Assembly: GCA_936920625.1 (NCBI GenBank)
Contig: CAKZHC010000019.1
Span: 1-13,250, forward strand
From: an uncultured Enterobacteriaceae bacterium
Lineage (GTDB): Bacteria > Pseudomonadota > Gammaproteobacteria > Enterobacterales > Enterobacteriaceae
DNA length: 13,250 bases
Direction of reading: 5' to 3'
Each line of letters opens with the position of its first letter. The stretch's first letter is position 1. Shown piece after piece: positions 5,253-13,250 of this stretch. Below the pieces are notes generated by a model. The model did no database searches. It saw only the letters and a program-made list of their open reading frames with translations, and had not been told where the DNA came from. The translations under genes were made by a program, and so were the position numbers.

Positions 5253-8200
5253 ATGGATTTGACAAAAAAAATGGATATGCAGAACAGCACTCTTGCTTCA
5301 GCATTTTCCTCTTGTGTCAAAAAAACACCAGAAAAAATAGCAGTTAAATACAAAGATAAAAAAATCAACTATAAGGAACTTGATATACTGGCAACAAATA
5401 TAGCCAGATTTATTTATCAAAATAGTTCTCATTCAAATAAATCCACATCAATATTGTTTATCCTTGAAAGAAGCGATCTCACTATTGGGGTTATTCTGGC
5501 ATGTGCGAAACTTGGAATCACATATGTTCCTTTTGACCCACGCAATCCTGACGAACGTTTACACTATATGATTGACGATTGTTGTCCTGCGTTGGTGATC
5601 ACAACAAAAGAACACGCAAACAGGCAGGAGACTCATCGTGAAATATACCTTGAGGATATTCCTTCTGCTATGCAAAAACAACTGCCTGCCTTACCAGAAA
5701 CCTCGGGGCAGGAAGCAGCCTATATAATGTATACGTCAGGCTCAACAGGAAAGCCGAAAGGTGTCATTATCCCGCAGGAAGGCGTTCTTCGCCGGGTGCT
5801 TAATGCAAAACCCTTGCAGTTTTCGTCTGACTCCGTTATTGCACAGTGCTCAAATATTGCTTTTGATGTATCAACCATGGAAATCTGGGGAGCCATTCTG
5901 AATGGTGCTACATTAGTTGTTATTCCTTATGAAACCGTGATTGACAGCGAAGCGTTGGCTGTTTTGCTGCGTGATGAAAAAATTACTGATGCCTGTTTTA
6001 CCGTTGCGCTATTCAACCAGCTGGCAACGGAAAACCCGGGTACTTTTGGCACCCTGAATAATGTCATCGTGGGCGGTGACGCGCTAAATCCCAAAACCAT
6101 CCGTGCGGTACTGTGTTCTGATACACCACCGGGCGCAGTATGGAATGGTTACGGGCCAACAGAAAATACGGTATTTACTACGATTCATAGAATCACACCA
6201 AAGGATTCTATGCGAGGCAGTATTCCGATTGGATTACCAGTCTCCGGAACTCAGTGTTATGTGCTCGATGCAAACCGCCAGCCAGTTATGCCCGGTGAGG
6301 AGGGGGAGTTATATACTAGTGGTACAGGACTGGCGACCGGATATTTGAACAAGCCTGAAAAAACTGCCGAAGCATTTTTCCCCAATCCTTTCTATGACCT
6401 TGAAAAGAGCCAGACTCCGCAATCAGCAAGTATGCTAATGTATAAAACTGGCGATCGCGTGAAGATGCTTGCAGATGGTACATTAGATTTTCTTGGCCGG
6501 GTGGACAATCAGGTGAAAATTCGTGGATTTCGCCTGGAACCGGGAGAAGTAGAGTATCAGCTTTGCCGGATTGCAGGTGTTGAGCTGGCTGTTGTGACCG
6601 TTGTTGAACATCACGGGCAGAAAAAGCTTGCCGCCTGGTGTAAGAGCACCCTAAAAGCCAGTGATATTCTGCAAATATTCCGCCAGCAGGTTCCTGCTTA
6701 TATGGTGCCTTCCTATCTTCAGGTAATGGAAAAATTCCCGCTGACGGCAAACGGTAAGGTTGATAAGCAAAGTCTCCCTGCCCCTCAGCTCATCAATGAC
6801 GAAACAACACCCCCGCAGACAGCTACTGAAATTTGGCTGAGTAACACCTGGTGCCAGCTTCTCTCTTTATCGCATCCTGTTGGCCGGGAAGATAACTTTT
6901 TTTTTCTTGGCGGCCATTCGCTGCTTATTGTTAAACTTAAACAAAAAATCCAGGCATGTCTGAGCAGAAATATATCCTTAACCGATCTGTTTCGTTTTCC
7001 TGAACTGGCCGGAATGGCAGCACATATAGACGCGCTGCCGGAGCAGCAGAGCAGGGTTGTCACCATCAATCCAGTGCAGGCAGGTGAAAAAATTCCGCTC
7101 TCAGATGAACAGCTTCGCCTGTGGCTAATTTGCAATCGTGAGCCGCAATTGCCACATTATTCGATTCCAATGGCATTTCAACTTTCGGGGCATCTTGATC
7201 CCGAACGCCTGGCACAGGCGCTGGATGCACTCTGCCAGCGTCATGAAAGTTTGCGATTACGCATTTACCATAGTGAAGGAATGCCTTGGCAGCAGGTAGC
7301 AAAAACAACTCCCAAATTAATTCTGGATGAAGCAAAGGATGAATGTGCTCTTCAGGAAAAACTGTATCAGCAAATTCAGCGCCCGTTCACATTTAAAGAG
7401 GACCCGCTACTGCGTACTGTGCTCTACCTGATGCCGGGCAGCTCCTGGTTACTTTTTATTAATATTCACCATATCATCACTGATGGCTGGTCTGTGGGCG
7501 TCTTTTTCCGTGAGCTTTCTGCACTCTATGCTAACGATGAGACGATTCCTCCGCTGGAGTACCAGTTTACAGATTATTGCGCCTGGCAACAAAAACAGGA
7601 CTATGCTGTCGACCTGGCTTGGTGGCAGCAGCAGCTGAAAGGAGTATCGCCCCAGCAGCTTCCTGTTAGTGGCAAAGCAACAGGCGGCACCATTACCCGC
7701 AGCAAAAAGCTTTCTGCAACGTTACACAGCCAGCTTAAAAACGTGGCTATGCAGTGCAATACGGGTCTATTCAATATCATCTCATCGGCATTAGCGATAC
7801 TGCTGTCGCGTCTTTGCAACCAGAAGGATATTCAGATATCCAGCATCTGGGCAAACCGTCAGTTTCCGGGGCTGGCAGAGCAGATTGGTTTCTTCGCGAA
7901 TACCTTAATTCTCAGAATGCTGGTCGAACCAGAACGTTCGCTGACCGAGTGGCTGAAAGATAACCATACCGTAGTGACTGAAGGATTTCAGCATGGTGCC
8001 GCCCCCTTGAGCGAAGTGCTTGCCCAATCTGATATTCCATCTGATGGAATGCAGCACCCTCTGTGTTCAGTGTTGTTAGTGCTGCAAGACCCTGAAGGGG
8101 TAGAAGTGACAGGATTACAGTTGGCAGAGTGCTGTGCCACCCCTTACCCATTGCCTGAAGAGCAGGCGAAAAGCGATCTGCTTTTCAACATTGTTCCGGA

Positions 8201-11200
8201 ATCTGATGGCGGGTTGCGCATAGAAACCTTTTTCCGCAAGGGAATTTGGCCCGAAGCACTGATGGGAAGTGTACCTGATTATTATCAGCAGATTTTGATC
8301 AATATGACGGAGCACTTGCACCAGCCTGTTACTCATGTGATGGATATTGGTAAAGAGATGCGCAGCCAGCAGTTGTTTTCCTGGAACCCGGAAAACAGAG
8401 CTCAGTCTTCGGGATCGATACTGACATTCTTTAATCATCAGGTTCAAACCCGGCCTGACGCACCGGCTGTCAGTGATTTTGAAAGGCAACTTAGCTATAG
8501 CGAACTGAACGCGCGTTCGGACTTACTAGCCTGGCAACTGCATAAACGAGAAGGGGATTTGTATGGTAAACGCGTGGCCTTCGCACTCGACCGCACGGCT
8601 GACACGATTGCCTTAATCATCGCTCTCATGAAACATGGTGCGGTATATGTTCCTTTCGACCCTGAATATCCTGATGAACGTTTGCGGGATGTATTGAAAG
8701 ATTGTGCCGCTACCTGCCTGATCACTCAGAGCAGATATCGGTACCGGCAAACGCTTTGTTCTGAATACGATATTGCGGACCTGCTGGCAGCTCCGGTAAC
8801 GGAGGCGATGCCAGCAATGCGTGCGGTATCGCAACAAGCGAACGAGGTGGCATACATCATGTACACATCCGGTTCGACTGGCGAGCCAAAAGGTATCGAG
8901 GTCCTTCATCAGGGGATCCTGCGTCTGGTTATTGATGCAGCTCCGTATCAGGTACGCCCGGATGCAGTGATGGCGCAGGCCGGTAATATTGCTTTTGATG
9001 CTTCAACCCTGGAGATCTGGGGGGCATTACTCAATGGTGCTCACCTTGTAGTCATTCCTTACCACACGGTGATTGACAGTAAAGCACTACCGGCGACGCT
9101 CGCGAAATACCATGTTACCGATGCCTGGTTTACTGTGGCACTTTTCAACCAGTTTGCCAGTGAAGATCCGTCAGCCTTCGGTTGTCTGGAGAATCTGCTG
9201 ATTGGTGGTGATGCACTGAACCCGTCTATTGTCGCTTCTGTGCTGGCATCTGATGCACCTCCGGCGCATATCTGGAATGGTTACGGCCCTACAGAGAATA
9301 CTACCTTTACCACGCTCCACCCGATTACTGTTAAGGATTGTCAAAGCGATGCTATTCCGATAGGGCGACCCATTGCCGGTACGGTCTGTTACGTGCTTGA
9401 TGAACATCATCGTCTGCTGCCGCCGGGAGTACCTGGCGAGTTATACACCTCCGGGCTGGGGCTGGCAAAAGGCTATCTGAACCAGCCAGAAAAAACAGAC
9501 GAAACGTTTGTTCCCAATCCTTTCTGGTACGAGAACGTTCATGGCAGCGTTGCCACGCAGAAAATGTATAAAACAGGCGATCGGGTACGCTGGATGGAAA
9601 ACGGGGTGCTGGATTTTCTTGGCCGGACGGATAATCAGATCAAAATACGCGGATATCGCCTTGAACCGGCTGAAGTCGAACACCGCTTGTGTGCGCTGGA
9701 TACGGTGTCACAGGCCATCGTGGACGTTCAGACGTTACAGGGCCAGAAACAGCTGGTCGCCTGGTGCGTGAGTAAATCATCTGCCAGCGAGATTATACAA
9801 ATGCTTCGTCAGCGTGTTCCGGGTTATATGGTCCCCGCCTGTTTACAGGTCATTGATTCCATTCCTTTAACACCAAACGGTAAAGTGGATAAAAAATGCT
9901 TGCCGCCAGTAAAGTACGATGCGACAAATTCTCAAAAAACGCTGCCGCAGAATATAACAGAAAAGCAGGTTGCAGAGATCTGGCAGCAGTTGCTACAGAC
10001 GGAACATCAATATTATCGGGAAGATAATTTCTTCAATGTTGGCGGCCATTCTCTATTAGTCATCAGGATGATTGATTTAATCAGCAACAGGATGGGGAAA
10101 ACGATCTCAGTAGCCGGGGTGTTCAGCAGCCAAAATCTTGCAGAACTGGCCGCTCATATTCATGGTGAACATATTTATCATGATGATGAATGCCATCAGA
10201 TTGTGCAGGATAGTCAGCTCACGACGGAAGGTTTTGTTTCTGCACCTGATGTTGATCTGAAATGTCTTCTGTTAACCGGTGCGACAGGGTTTCTTGGGAT
10301 ATACCTTCTGGCCACGTTACAGCAACAATTACCTTATGCTACCGTATATTGTCTGGTGCGCGGAGAAAATGGCGTAACGCGTTTGCGTAATACTGCGAAA
10401 CGCTATCAGCTTGTTATTGATGAACAGAGAATAAAATGGGTCTACGGTGACCTTGGCCAGCCCCAAATCGGTCTTAACGAGCAGGAATGGCAGGCGCTGG
10501 CGGAGGAGGTTGATGGTATCTATCATTGTGGCGCATGGGTAAACCATTTGCATCGCTATAGTGCTCTGCGTGCTGCAAATGTAATCAGCACGCTAGATTT
10601 ACTGCGGCTATGTACATTCGGGAGGCAAAAGCAGTTCTTTTATGTTTCGACGCTTTCCGCAGCCGCGCGACAGGATAACCGGATTCTGGAGCAGCCCCTT
10701 GCGGACGCTCCCCCCATGAAAAATGGATATGTTCAAAGTAAGTGGGTGTGTGAGAAACTGCTGTCACAGGCTTTTGCGAAAGGGCTTTACGGAAATATCT
10801 ACCGAATGGGAAATATCACCGGCTCAACCCGCCATGGAATATCTAATGCGGAGACTAACCATACACTTAATCTCATTAAAGGTTGTTTACAACAAGGTGT
10901 GGCTCCCGAGTGGCCGGGTTATCAGCTTGATATCAGCCCGGTAGACATGCTGGCGTCTTTACTGGTCGATAGCAGCATCCAGCGCCCTTATCTGAATTGC
11001 GCACTCAACCTGGGGTATGTGGCGGCGTTTTCCTGGCGAGACCTGCTGACGAACATAGCGAAAGAGGGCTATCCACTACGTTTTGTAAGCGCCAGTAAAT
11101 GGGCCGCTCAGTGGGTTCCCAAAATCGGCAGTGAAAACGCATTATATCCGTTTAAGTCGTTCTATCTGACGCCACAGGATTATTCTTATGAGGAGATTGA

Positions 11201-11318
11201 TCACGTGCTGGTTAAGACAGCGGATTACAGTATAGACCTGCATGAATTATTGCGGCTTTACACCAACTTCTGGTTGCAAAGCGGATTTCTCTCTGCACCG
11301 CTGGATGTACTGGCGTAA
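5253..11318 (+). CDS. Two-module nonribosomal peptide synthetase with terminal reductase (A-T-C-A-T-R)
   Basis: Predicted to make and reductively release a dipeptide aldehyde, the precursor of a 2(1H)-pyrazinone. Domains by residue: A1 about 15-510 (YTSGSTGKPKG from 160, NGYGPTEN 298-305, YKTGDR, Lys502 in NGK); T1 with carrier Ser556 in LGGHS; C about 610-1040 (SDEQLRLW from 617, HHIITDG 739-745 with catalytic His740, IGFFANT 878-884); A2 about 1060-1545 (YTSGSTGEPKG from 1204, NGYGPTEN 1342-1349, Lys1544); T2 with Ser1600 in VGGHS; R about 1670-2021, an NADPH short-chain reductase with TGATGFLG 1675-1682, Thr1800 and YxxxK Tyr1826/Lys1830. No core motif is missing. There is no starting C domain and no epimerase; HHxxxDGWS suggests an L-L condensing type. 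ATG 5253 has only a weak GAGCGG site; Met7 is an alternative. The architecture equals staphylococcal AusA, which I recall as somewhat longer. The first part of the gene is much more AT-rich than the rest. The stop overlaps the PPTase start. Confidence 0.95.
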   Translation: MDLTKKMDMQNSTLASAFSSCVKKTPEKIAVKYKDKKINYKELDILATNIARFIYQNSSHSNKSTSILFILERSDLTIGVILACAKLGITYVPFDPRNPDERLHYMIDDCCPALVITTKEHANRQETHREIYLEDIPSAMQKQLPALPETSGQEAAYIMYTSGSTGKPKGVIIPQEGVLRRVLNAKPLQFSSDSVIAQCSNIAFDVSTMEIWGAILNGATLVVIPYETVIDSEALAVLLRDEKITDACFTVALFNQLATENPGTFGTLNNVIVGGDALNPKTIRAVLCSDTPPGAVWNGYGPTENTVFTTIHRITPKDSMRGSIPIGLPVSGTQCYVLDANRQPVMPGEEGELYTSGTGLATGYLNKPEKTAEAFFPNPFYDLEKSQTPQSASMLMYKTGDRVKMLADGTLDFLGRVDNQVKIRGFRLEPGEVEYQLCRIAGVELAVVTVVEHHGQKKLAAWCKSTLKASDILQIFRQQVPAYMVPSYLQVMEKFPLTANGKVDKQSLPAPQLINDETTPPQTATEIWLSNTWCQLLSLSHPVGREDNFFFLGGHSLLIVKLKQKIQACLSRNISLTDLFRFPELAGMAAHIDALPEQQSRVVTINPVQAGEKIPLSDEQLRLWLICNREPQLPHYSIPMAFQLSGHLDPERLAQALDALCQRHESLRLRIYHSEGMPWQQVAKTTPKLILDEAKDECALQEKLYQQIQRPFTFKEDPLLRTVLYLMPGSSWLLFINIHHIITDGWSVGVFFRELSALYANDETIPPLEYQFTDYCAWQQKQDYAVDLAWWQQQLKGVSPQQLPVSGKATGGTITRSKKLSATLHSQLKNVAMQCNTGLFNIISSALAILLSRLCNQKDIQISSIWANRQFPGLAEQIGFFANTLILRMLVEPERSLTEWLKDNHTVVTEGFQHGAAPLSEVLAQSDIPSDGMQHPLCSVLLVLQDPEGVEVTGLQLAECCATPYPLPEEQAKSDLLFNIVPESDGGLRIETFFRKGIWPEALMGSVPDYYQQILINMTEHLHQPVTHVMDIGKEMRSQQLFSWNPENRAQSSGSILTFFNHQVQTRPDAPAVSDFERQLSYSELNARSDLLAWQLHKREGDLYGKRVAFALDRTADTIALIIALMKHGAVYVPFDPEYPDERLRDVLKDCAATCLITQSRYRYRQTLCSEYDIADLLAAPVTEAMPAMRAVSQQANEVAYIMYTSGSTGEPKGIEVLHQGILRLVIDAAPYQVRPDAVMAQAGNIAFDASTLEIWGALLNGAHLVVIPYHTVIDSKALPATLAKYHVTDAWFTVALFNQFASEDPSAFGCLENLLIGGDALNPSIVASVLASDAPPAHIWNGYGPTENTTFTTLHPITVKDCQSDAIPIGRPIAGTVCYVLDEHHRLLPPGVPGELYTSGLGLAKGYLNQPEKTDETFVPNPFWYENVHGSVATQKMYKTGDRVRWMENGVLDFLGRTDNQIKIRGYRLEPAEVEHRLCALDTVSQAIVDVQTLQGQKQLVAWCVSKSSASEIIQMLRQRVPGYMVPACLQVIDSIPLTPNGKVDKKCLPPVKYDATNSQKTLPQNITEKQVAEIWQQLLQTEHQYYREDNFFNVGGHSLLVIRMIDLISNRMGKTISVAGVFSSQNLAELAAHIHGEHIYHDDECHQIVQDSQLTTEGFVSAPDVDLKCLLLTGATGFLGIYLLATLQQQLPYATVYCLVRGENGVTRLRNTAKRYQLVIDEQRIKWVYGDLGQPQIGLNEQEWQALAEEVDGIYHCGAWVNHLHRYSALRAANVISTLDLLRLCTFGRQKQFFYVSTLSAAARQDNRILEQPLADAPPMKNGYVQSKWVCEKLLSQAFAKGLYGNIYRMGNITGSTRHGISNAETNHTLNLIKGCLQQGVAPEWPGYQLDISPVDMLASLLVDSSIQRPYLNCALNLGYVAAFSWRDLLTNIAKEGYPLRFVSASKWAAQWVPKIGSENALYPFKSFYLTPQDYSYEEIDHVLVKTADYSIDLHELLRLYTNFWLQSGFLSAPLDVLA

Positions 11319-12091
11319 TGTCTGAGCGCCAGCATCCATCCGAAGACAGTGAATCTGCTTTGGATGCAGTCTGGTTTGATCTGGCCCCTGCAGTAAACGT
11401 TACCCGTTTTCTGCGGGACTATCGCCAGCTCCCGTTATCCGGCTTTAAAGACGGTGTTACAGCGTGCCGGTTTTTTGTGGAACGTTATAACAATACGCTA
11501 TTTACAAAGCTGGGCATCAGTTTCCCTCCGTCGTTGAATAATGCGCTCACTTTACGACGGGCGGAATACCTTGCAGGGCGGGTGCTGGCAAAAATGAATC
11601 TGACGCGGCTAGGCCTTTCCGCCTGTGAGCTGCTGCCCGATCAGTATGGAATCCCGCAATGGCCAGCAGGCATTAGTGGTTCCCTGAGCCATAACCGTAA
11701 AATAGTAGTATGTGCAACGTTACCATCTGAACAGGCTGGCATGGCTGGAATCGATATTGAAACGCTGATATCCCCGGAGGACGCACAACTACTATGGCGG
11801 CATATCATCAGCCCCCAGGAGTATGCATTTCTGATGGCCCAGCCATTAGAATTTCATCAGATGTTAACGCTGGTTTTTTCTGCAAAAGAGAGCTTTTATA
11901 AACTTGTTTTTCCTAAGACCAGAAACGCTATGGTTTTTCACAGTGTCCGGTTTATCGCTTTTGATTTGCAGGATGGTACATTTTCACTGACGATACCGGA
12001 TGAACTTACAACGCTTTTTCGCTCCCGACGCTACGCAGATGGGACATTTTTGTTAATGAATGACGATATCGCTACATTTATGTATTTGTGA
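11318..12091 (+). CDS. 4'-phosphopantetheinyl transferase, EntD type
   Basis: Transfers phosphopantetheine from coenzyme A to the carrier-domain serines of an NRPS; cytosolic, Mg2+-dependent. Of 257 residues, the typical motifs run in order: RRAEYLAGRVLA in the N-terminal half, then QWPAGISGSLSHN with Trp115 and His125, GIDIE (144-148, with metal-binding Asp146 and Glu148), and FSAKESFYK (about 187-195, with Glu191 and Lys195). The W-P-x-G-x-x-GSLSH form is that of the EntD branch of the Sfp superfamily. Its ATG shares one base with the NRPS stop (TAATG), so translation is very probably coupled and the NRPS is the natural target (Ser556 and Ser1600). This pairing mirrors AusA-AusB. No terminator was seen after it. 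It is not assigned entD because no enterobactin genes are present. Confidence 0.93.
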   Translation: MSERQHPSEDSESALDAVWFDLAPAVNVTRFLRDYRQLPLSGFKDGVTACRFFVERYNNTLFTKLGISFPPSLNNALTLRRAEYLAGRVLAKMNLTRLGLSACELLPDQYGIPQWPAGISGSLSHNRKIVVCATLPSEQAGMAGIDIETLISPEDAQLLWRHIISPQEYAFLMAQPLEFHQMLTLVFSAKESFYKLVFPKTRNAMVFHSVRFIAFDLQDGTFSLTIPDELTTLFRSRRYADGTFLLMNDDIATFMYL

Positions 12092-12448
12092 AAGCAACAA
12101 ACGATGGCGTGAAAAGTTACTCTGCCGTTTCTGAGTGCCGACTTGCTGGTTTGTCTTTTTCTGCTCAGGGTTAATCGTGGCAGGTCGGCCATATCTGGTT
12201 AACTGAATGGCAGATGCAGCGAAAAATGTTACCCGCAGGGGCCAGGCTGGATATACCTGTCGCGCATTATTGATGAGATTATCAATGTGAGTATGGTAAA
12301 GCGCTGTGGCAGTACCTGTAATGTAAAGGTCAGGCAATTCTGTTCCGCATTCTGAAGACGTTGCAGAACAAATGTCCAGGTTGCAGTATTCACCTCGTCC
12401 AGTTACTCCCTGCATCGTGCTGAATATCATCACCGCAACACGCTGATA
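12092..12448. other. Gap with no convincing gene
   Basis: About 360 bases between the PPTase and the convergent downstream gene. The longest frame is on the - strand, 12433-12053, 126 codons from a GTG, reading for example LPDLYITGTATALYHTHIDN. It lacks a clear ribosome site, overlaps the PPTase end by 39 bases and resembles nothing I know. It begins 16 bases after the stop of the 204-residue gene, so a real second gene of that operon cannot be excluded. The + strand frames are interrupted. No terminator hairpin or insertion-sequence end was seen. Confidence 0.4.
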
Positions 12449-13063
12449 TTACTCAGTTACACCTGTGATATTACCCTGTTCAATCGCTCCGCCGCGACGT
12501 TTAAAATTTCCTTGTACATTGATGACAGAGCCTTTTTTAAAGGCATCAAACAGTAAAGAGACCTCGTCAGGCTTAACAAAGCGCAAATACACATAAGACA
12601 GAAAGTTGTTTTCGCTGCCGATTTCATGGCATTTTACTATTAACTTATGCTTGCTGCGGTGGATGCACTCGATCTTTACCGGGATTGAGTGATCGTTGTG
12701 AGCAGATAGCTGGCTAGGCTCAGTGATAAATTGTTGCACGCCGTTTTGAGAAAACCTGACTTTGTTGCCAGTTGCATTAATAATCATAATATCATCTGCA
12801 TTAGTGGCCGGTTGTACAAAATTTGAATAAGTATTTGCCGGTTTTTCATCGATGAGACTGGTTACAGGTAAATCCGCTGTTCTGCTGATATTATTGCTAT
12901 GATCAGTTTTCGTCATGGCATCCATCAAAATTATAAGTCGTTCGTTATCGTATTTTTTTAACTCAATATCGTGGATTGTCTGGATATAGCTATAGGTGAT
13001 TCTGCCGCCAGTAACAGAGAGAATCAGCAATGCCAGACATGCTGCTTTTTGTTTACCTGTCAT
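12449..13063 (-). CDS. Hypothetical exported or membrane-anchored protein, possible C-terminal OB-like fold
   Basis: I do not recognise this 204-residue protein. The N-terminus MTGKQK followed by a short hydrophobic stretch (about 7-20, AACLALLILSVTGG) looks like a signal peptide or signal anchor; no lipobox is evident. A charged, low-conservation-looking part (about 30-90) follows. The C-terminal half is rich in alternating beta-like strands (IPVKIECIHRSKHKLIVKC) and ends KKGSVINVQGNFKRRGGAIEQG. That end recalls the late strands of small OB-fold domains, but only loosely. Start ATG 13063 has AGGG 5 bases upstream, a good site. It converges on the PPTase across a 357-base gap and is on the opposite strand, so it is unlikely to belong to the NRPS operon. 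The 187 bases upstream (13064-13250) are AT-rich, with no further gene visible before the window ends. Confidence 0.7.
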   Translation of the reverse strand: MTGKQKAACLALLILSVTGGRITYSYIQTIHDIELKKYDNERLIILMDAMTKTDHSNNISRTADLPVTSLIDEKPANTYSNFVQPATNADDIMIINATGNKVRFSQNGVQQFITEPSQLSAHNDHSIPVKIECIHRSKHKLIVKCHEIGSENNFLSYVYLRFVKPDEVSLLFDAFKKGSVINVQGNFKRRGGAIEQGNITGVTE

Positions 13064-13250
13064 ACCTACCCTGAGTTATCTGTTTACAAGCTACGCCAAT
13101 ACTTCAATAGAATCCCTTAAAGTGACAAGCTGAACGTTACATTAAGATTTTATCTCAGAGGCAATTGCAGTAGCGTTTTGCCCGTGTTTTTTAAGATATG
13201 AAAGTTATCAGTTTTATATTTTATATCAGTGCATAAGTTTTCCAGTTGTT

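Noticed and set aside
8115..8489. Long antisense open frames inside the NRPS and the aro genes
   Set aside because: They lie opposite strongly supported coding regions, have no ribosome sites and no recognisable protein features.
5253..12091. Tilivalline/tilimycin-type (NpsA-ThdA-NpsB) or enterobactin-type cluster
   Set aside because: No anthranilate-loading stand-alone enzyme, no aryl carrier, and the domain order A-T-C-A-T-R with aliphatic codes does not fit. The PPTase alone does not imply a siderophore.
12053..12433. - strand open frame of 126 codons downstream of the PPTase
   Set aside because: GTG start without a clear ribosome site, 39-base overlap with the PPTase end, no recognisable motif. 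Kept only as a note in the gap entry.

Overview
The window looks like chromosome from a gamma-proteobacterium of the order Enterobacterales, of moderate GC by eye. AroF, TyrA, PheA and RaiA are close to their E. coli counterparts as I remember them. The order aroF-tyrA (+) facing pheA-raiA (-) is the classical enterobacterial arrangement. I cannot name the genus.

Layout. 64-2268 holds aroF and tyrA, an apparent + strand operon for tyrosine synthesis. 2301-4060 holds pheA and raiA on the - strand. Between them lie an attenuator-type terminator and what looks like a broken phenylalanine leader. In E. coli the gene next to raiA on this side is bamD. Here there is instead about 1.2 kb of mostly AT-rich DNA (4061-5252) with small palindromes and traces of a decayed + strand gene, and then an accessory locus. 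5253-11318 encodes one large nonribosomal peptide synthetase (NRPS) of 2021 residues, ordered A-T-C-A-T-reductase. Its stop codon overlaps the start of an EntD-type phosphopantetheinyl transferase (PPTase, 11318-12091). 12092-12448 has no convincing gene. 12449-13063 (-) encodes an unrecognised exported or membrane-anchored protein of 204 residues.

How the genes work together. The PPTase should arm both carrier domains of the NRPS. The two adenylation domains would each load an amino acid, the single condensation domain would join them, and the NADPH-dependent reductase would release a dipeptide aldehyde. Free aminoacyl aldehydes of this kind cyclise to imines and oxidise to 2(1H)-pyrazinones. 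The best known relative by architecture is the staphylococcal aureusimine system (AusA NRPS plus AusB PPTase). The pocket residues read by alignment to GrsA suggest aliphatic, valine-like substrates, at least for the second module. The neighbouring aromatic amino acid genes are therefore probably a coincidence of position, not precursor supply.

Several housekeeping features deviate from E. coli: the TyrA mutase-domain arginine, the PheA allosteric motifs, an AroF loop residue, the pheA leader peptide and the RaiA tail. With the decayed gene upstream of the NRPS, they hint at a host-associated lineage with relaxed constraint, but this is inference from one window. Comparisons with E. coli, GrsA and AusA are from memory.
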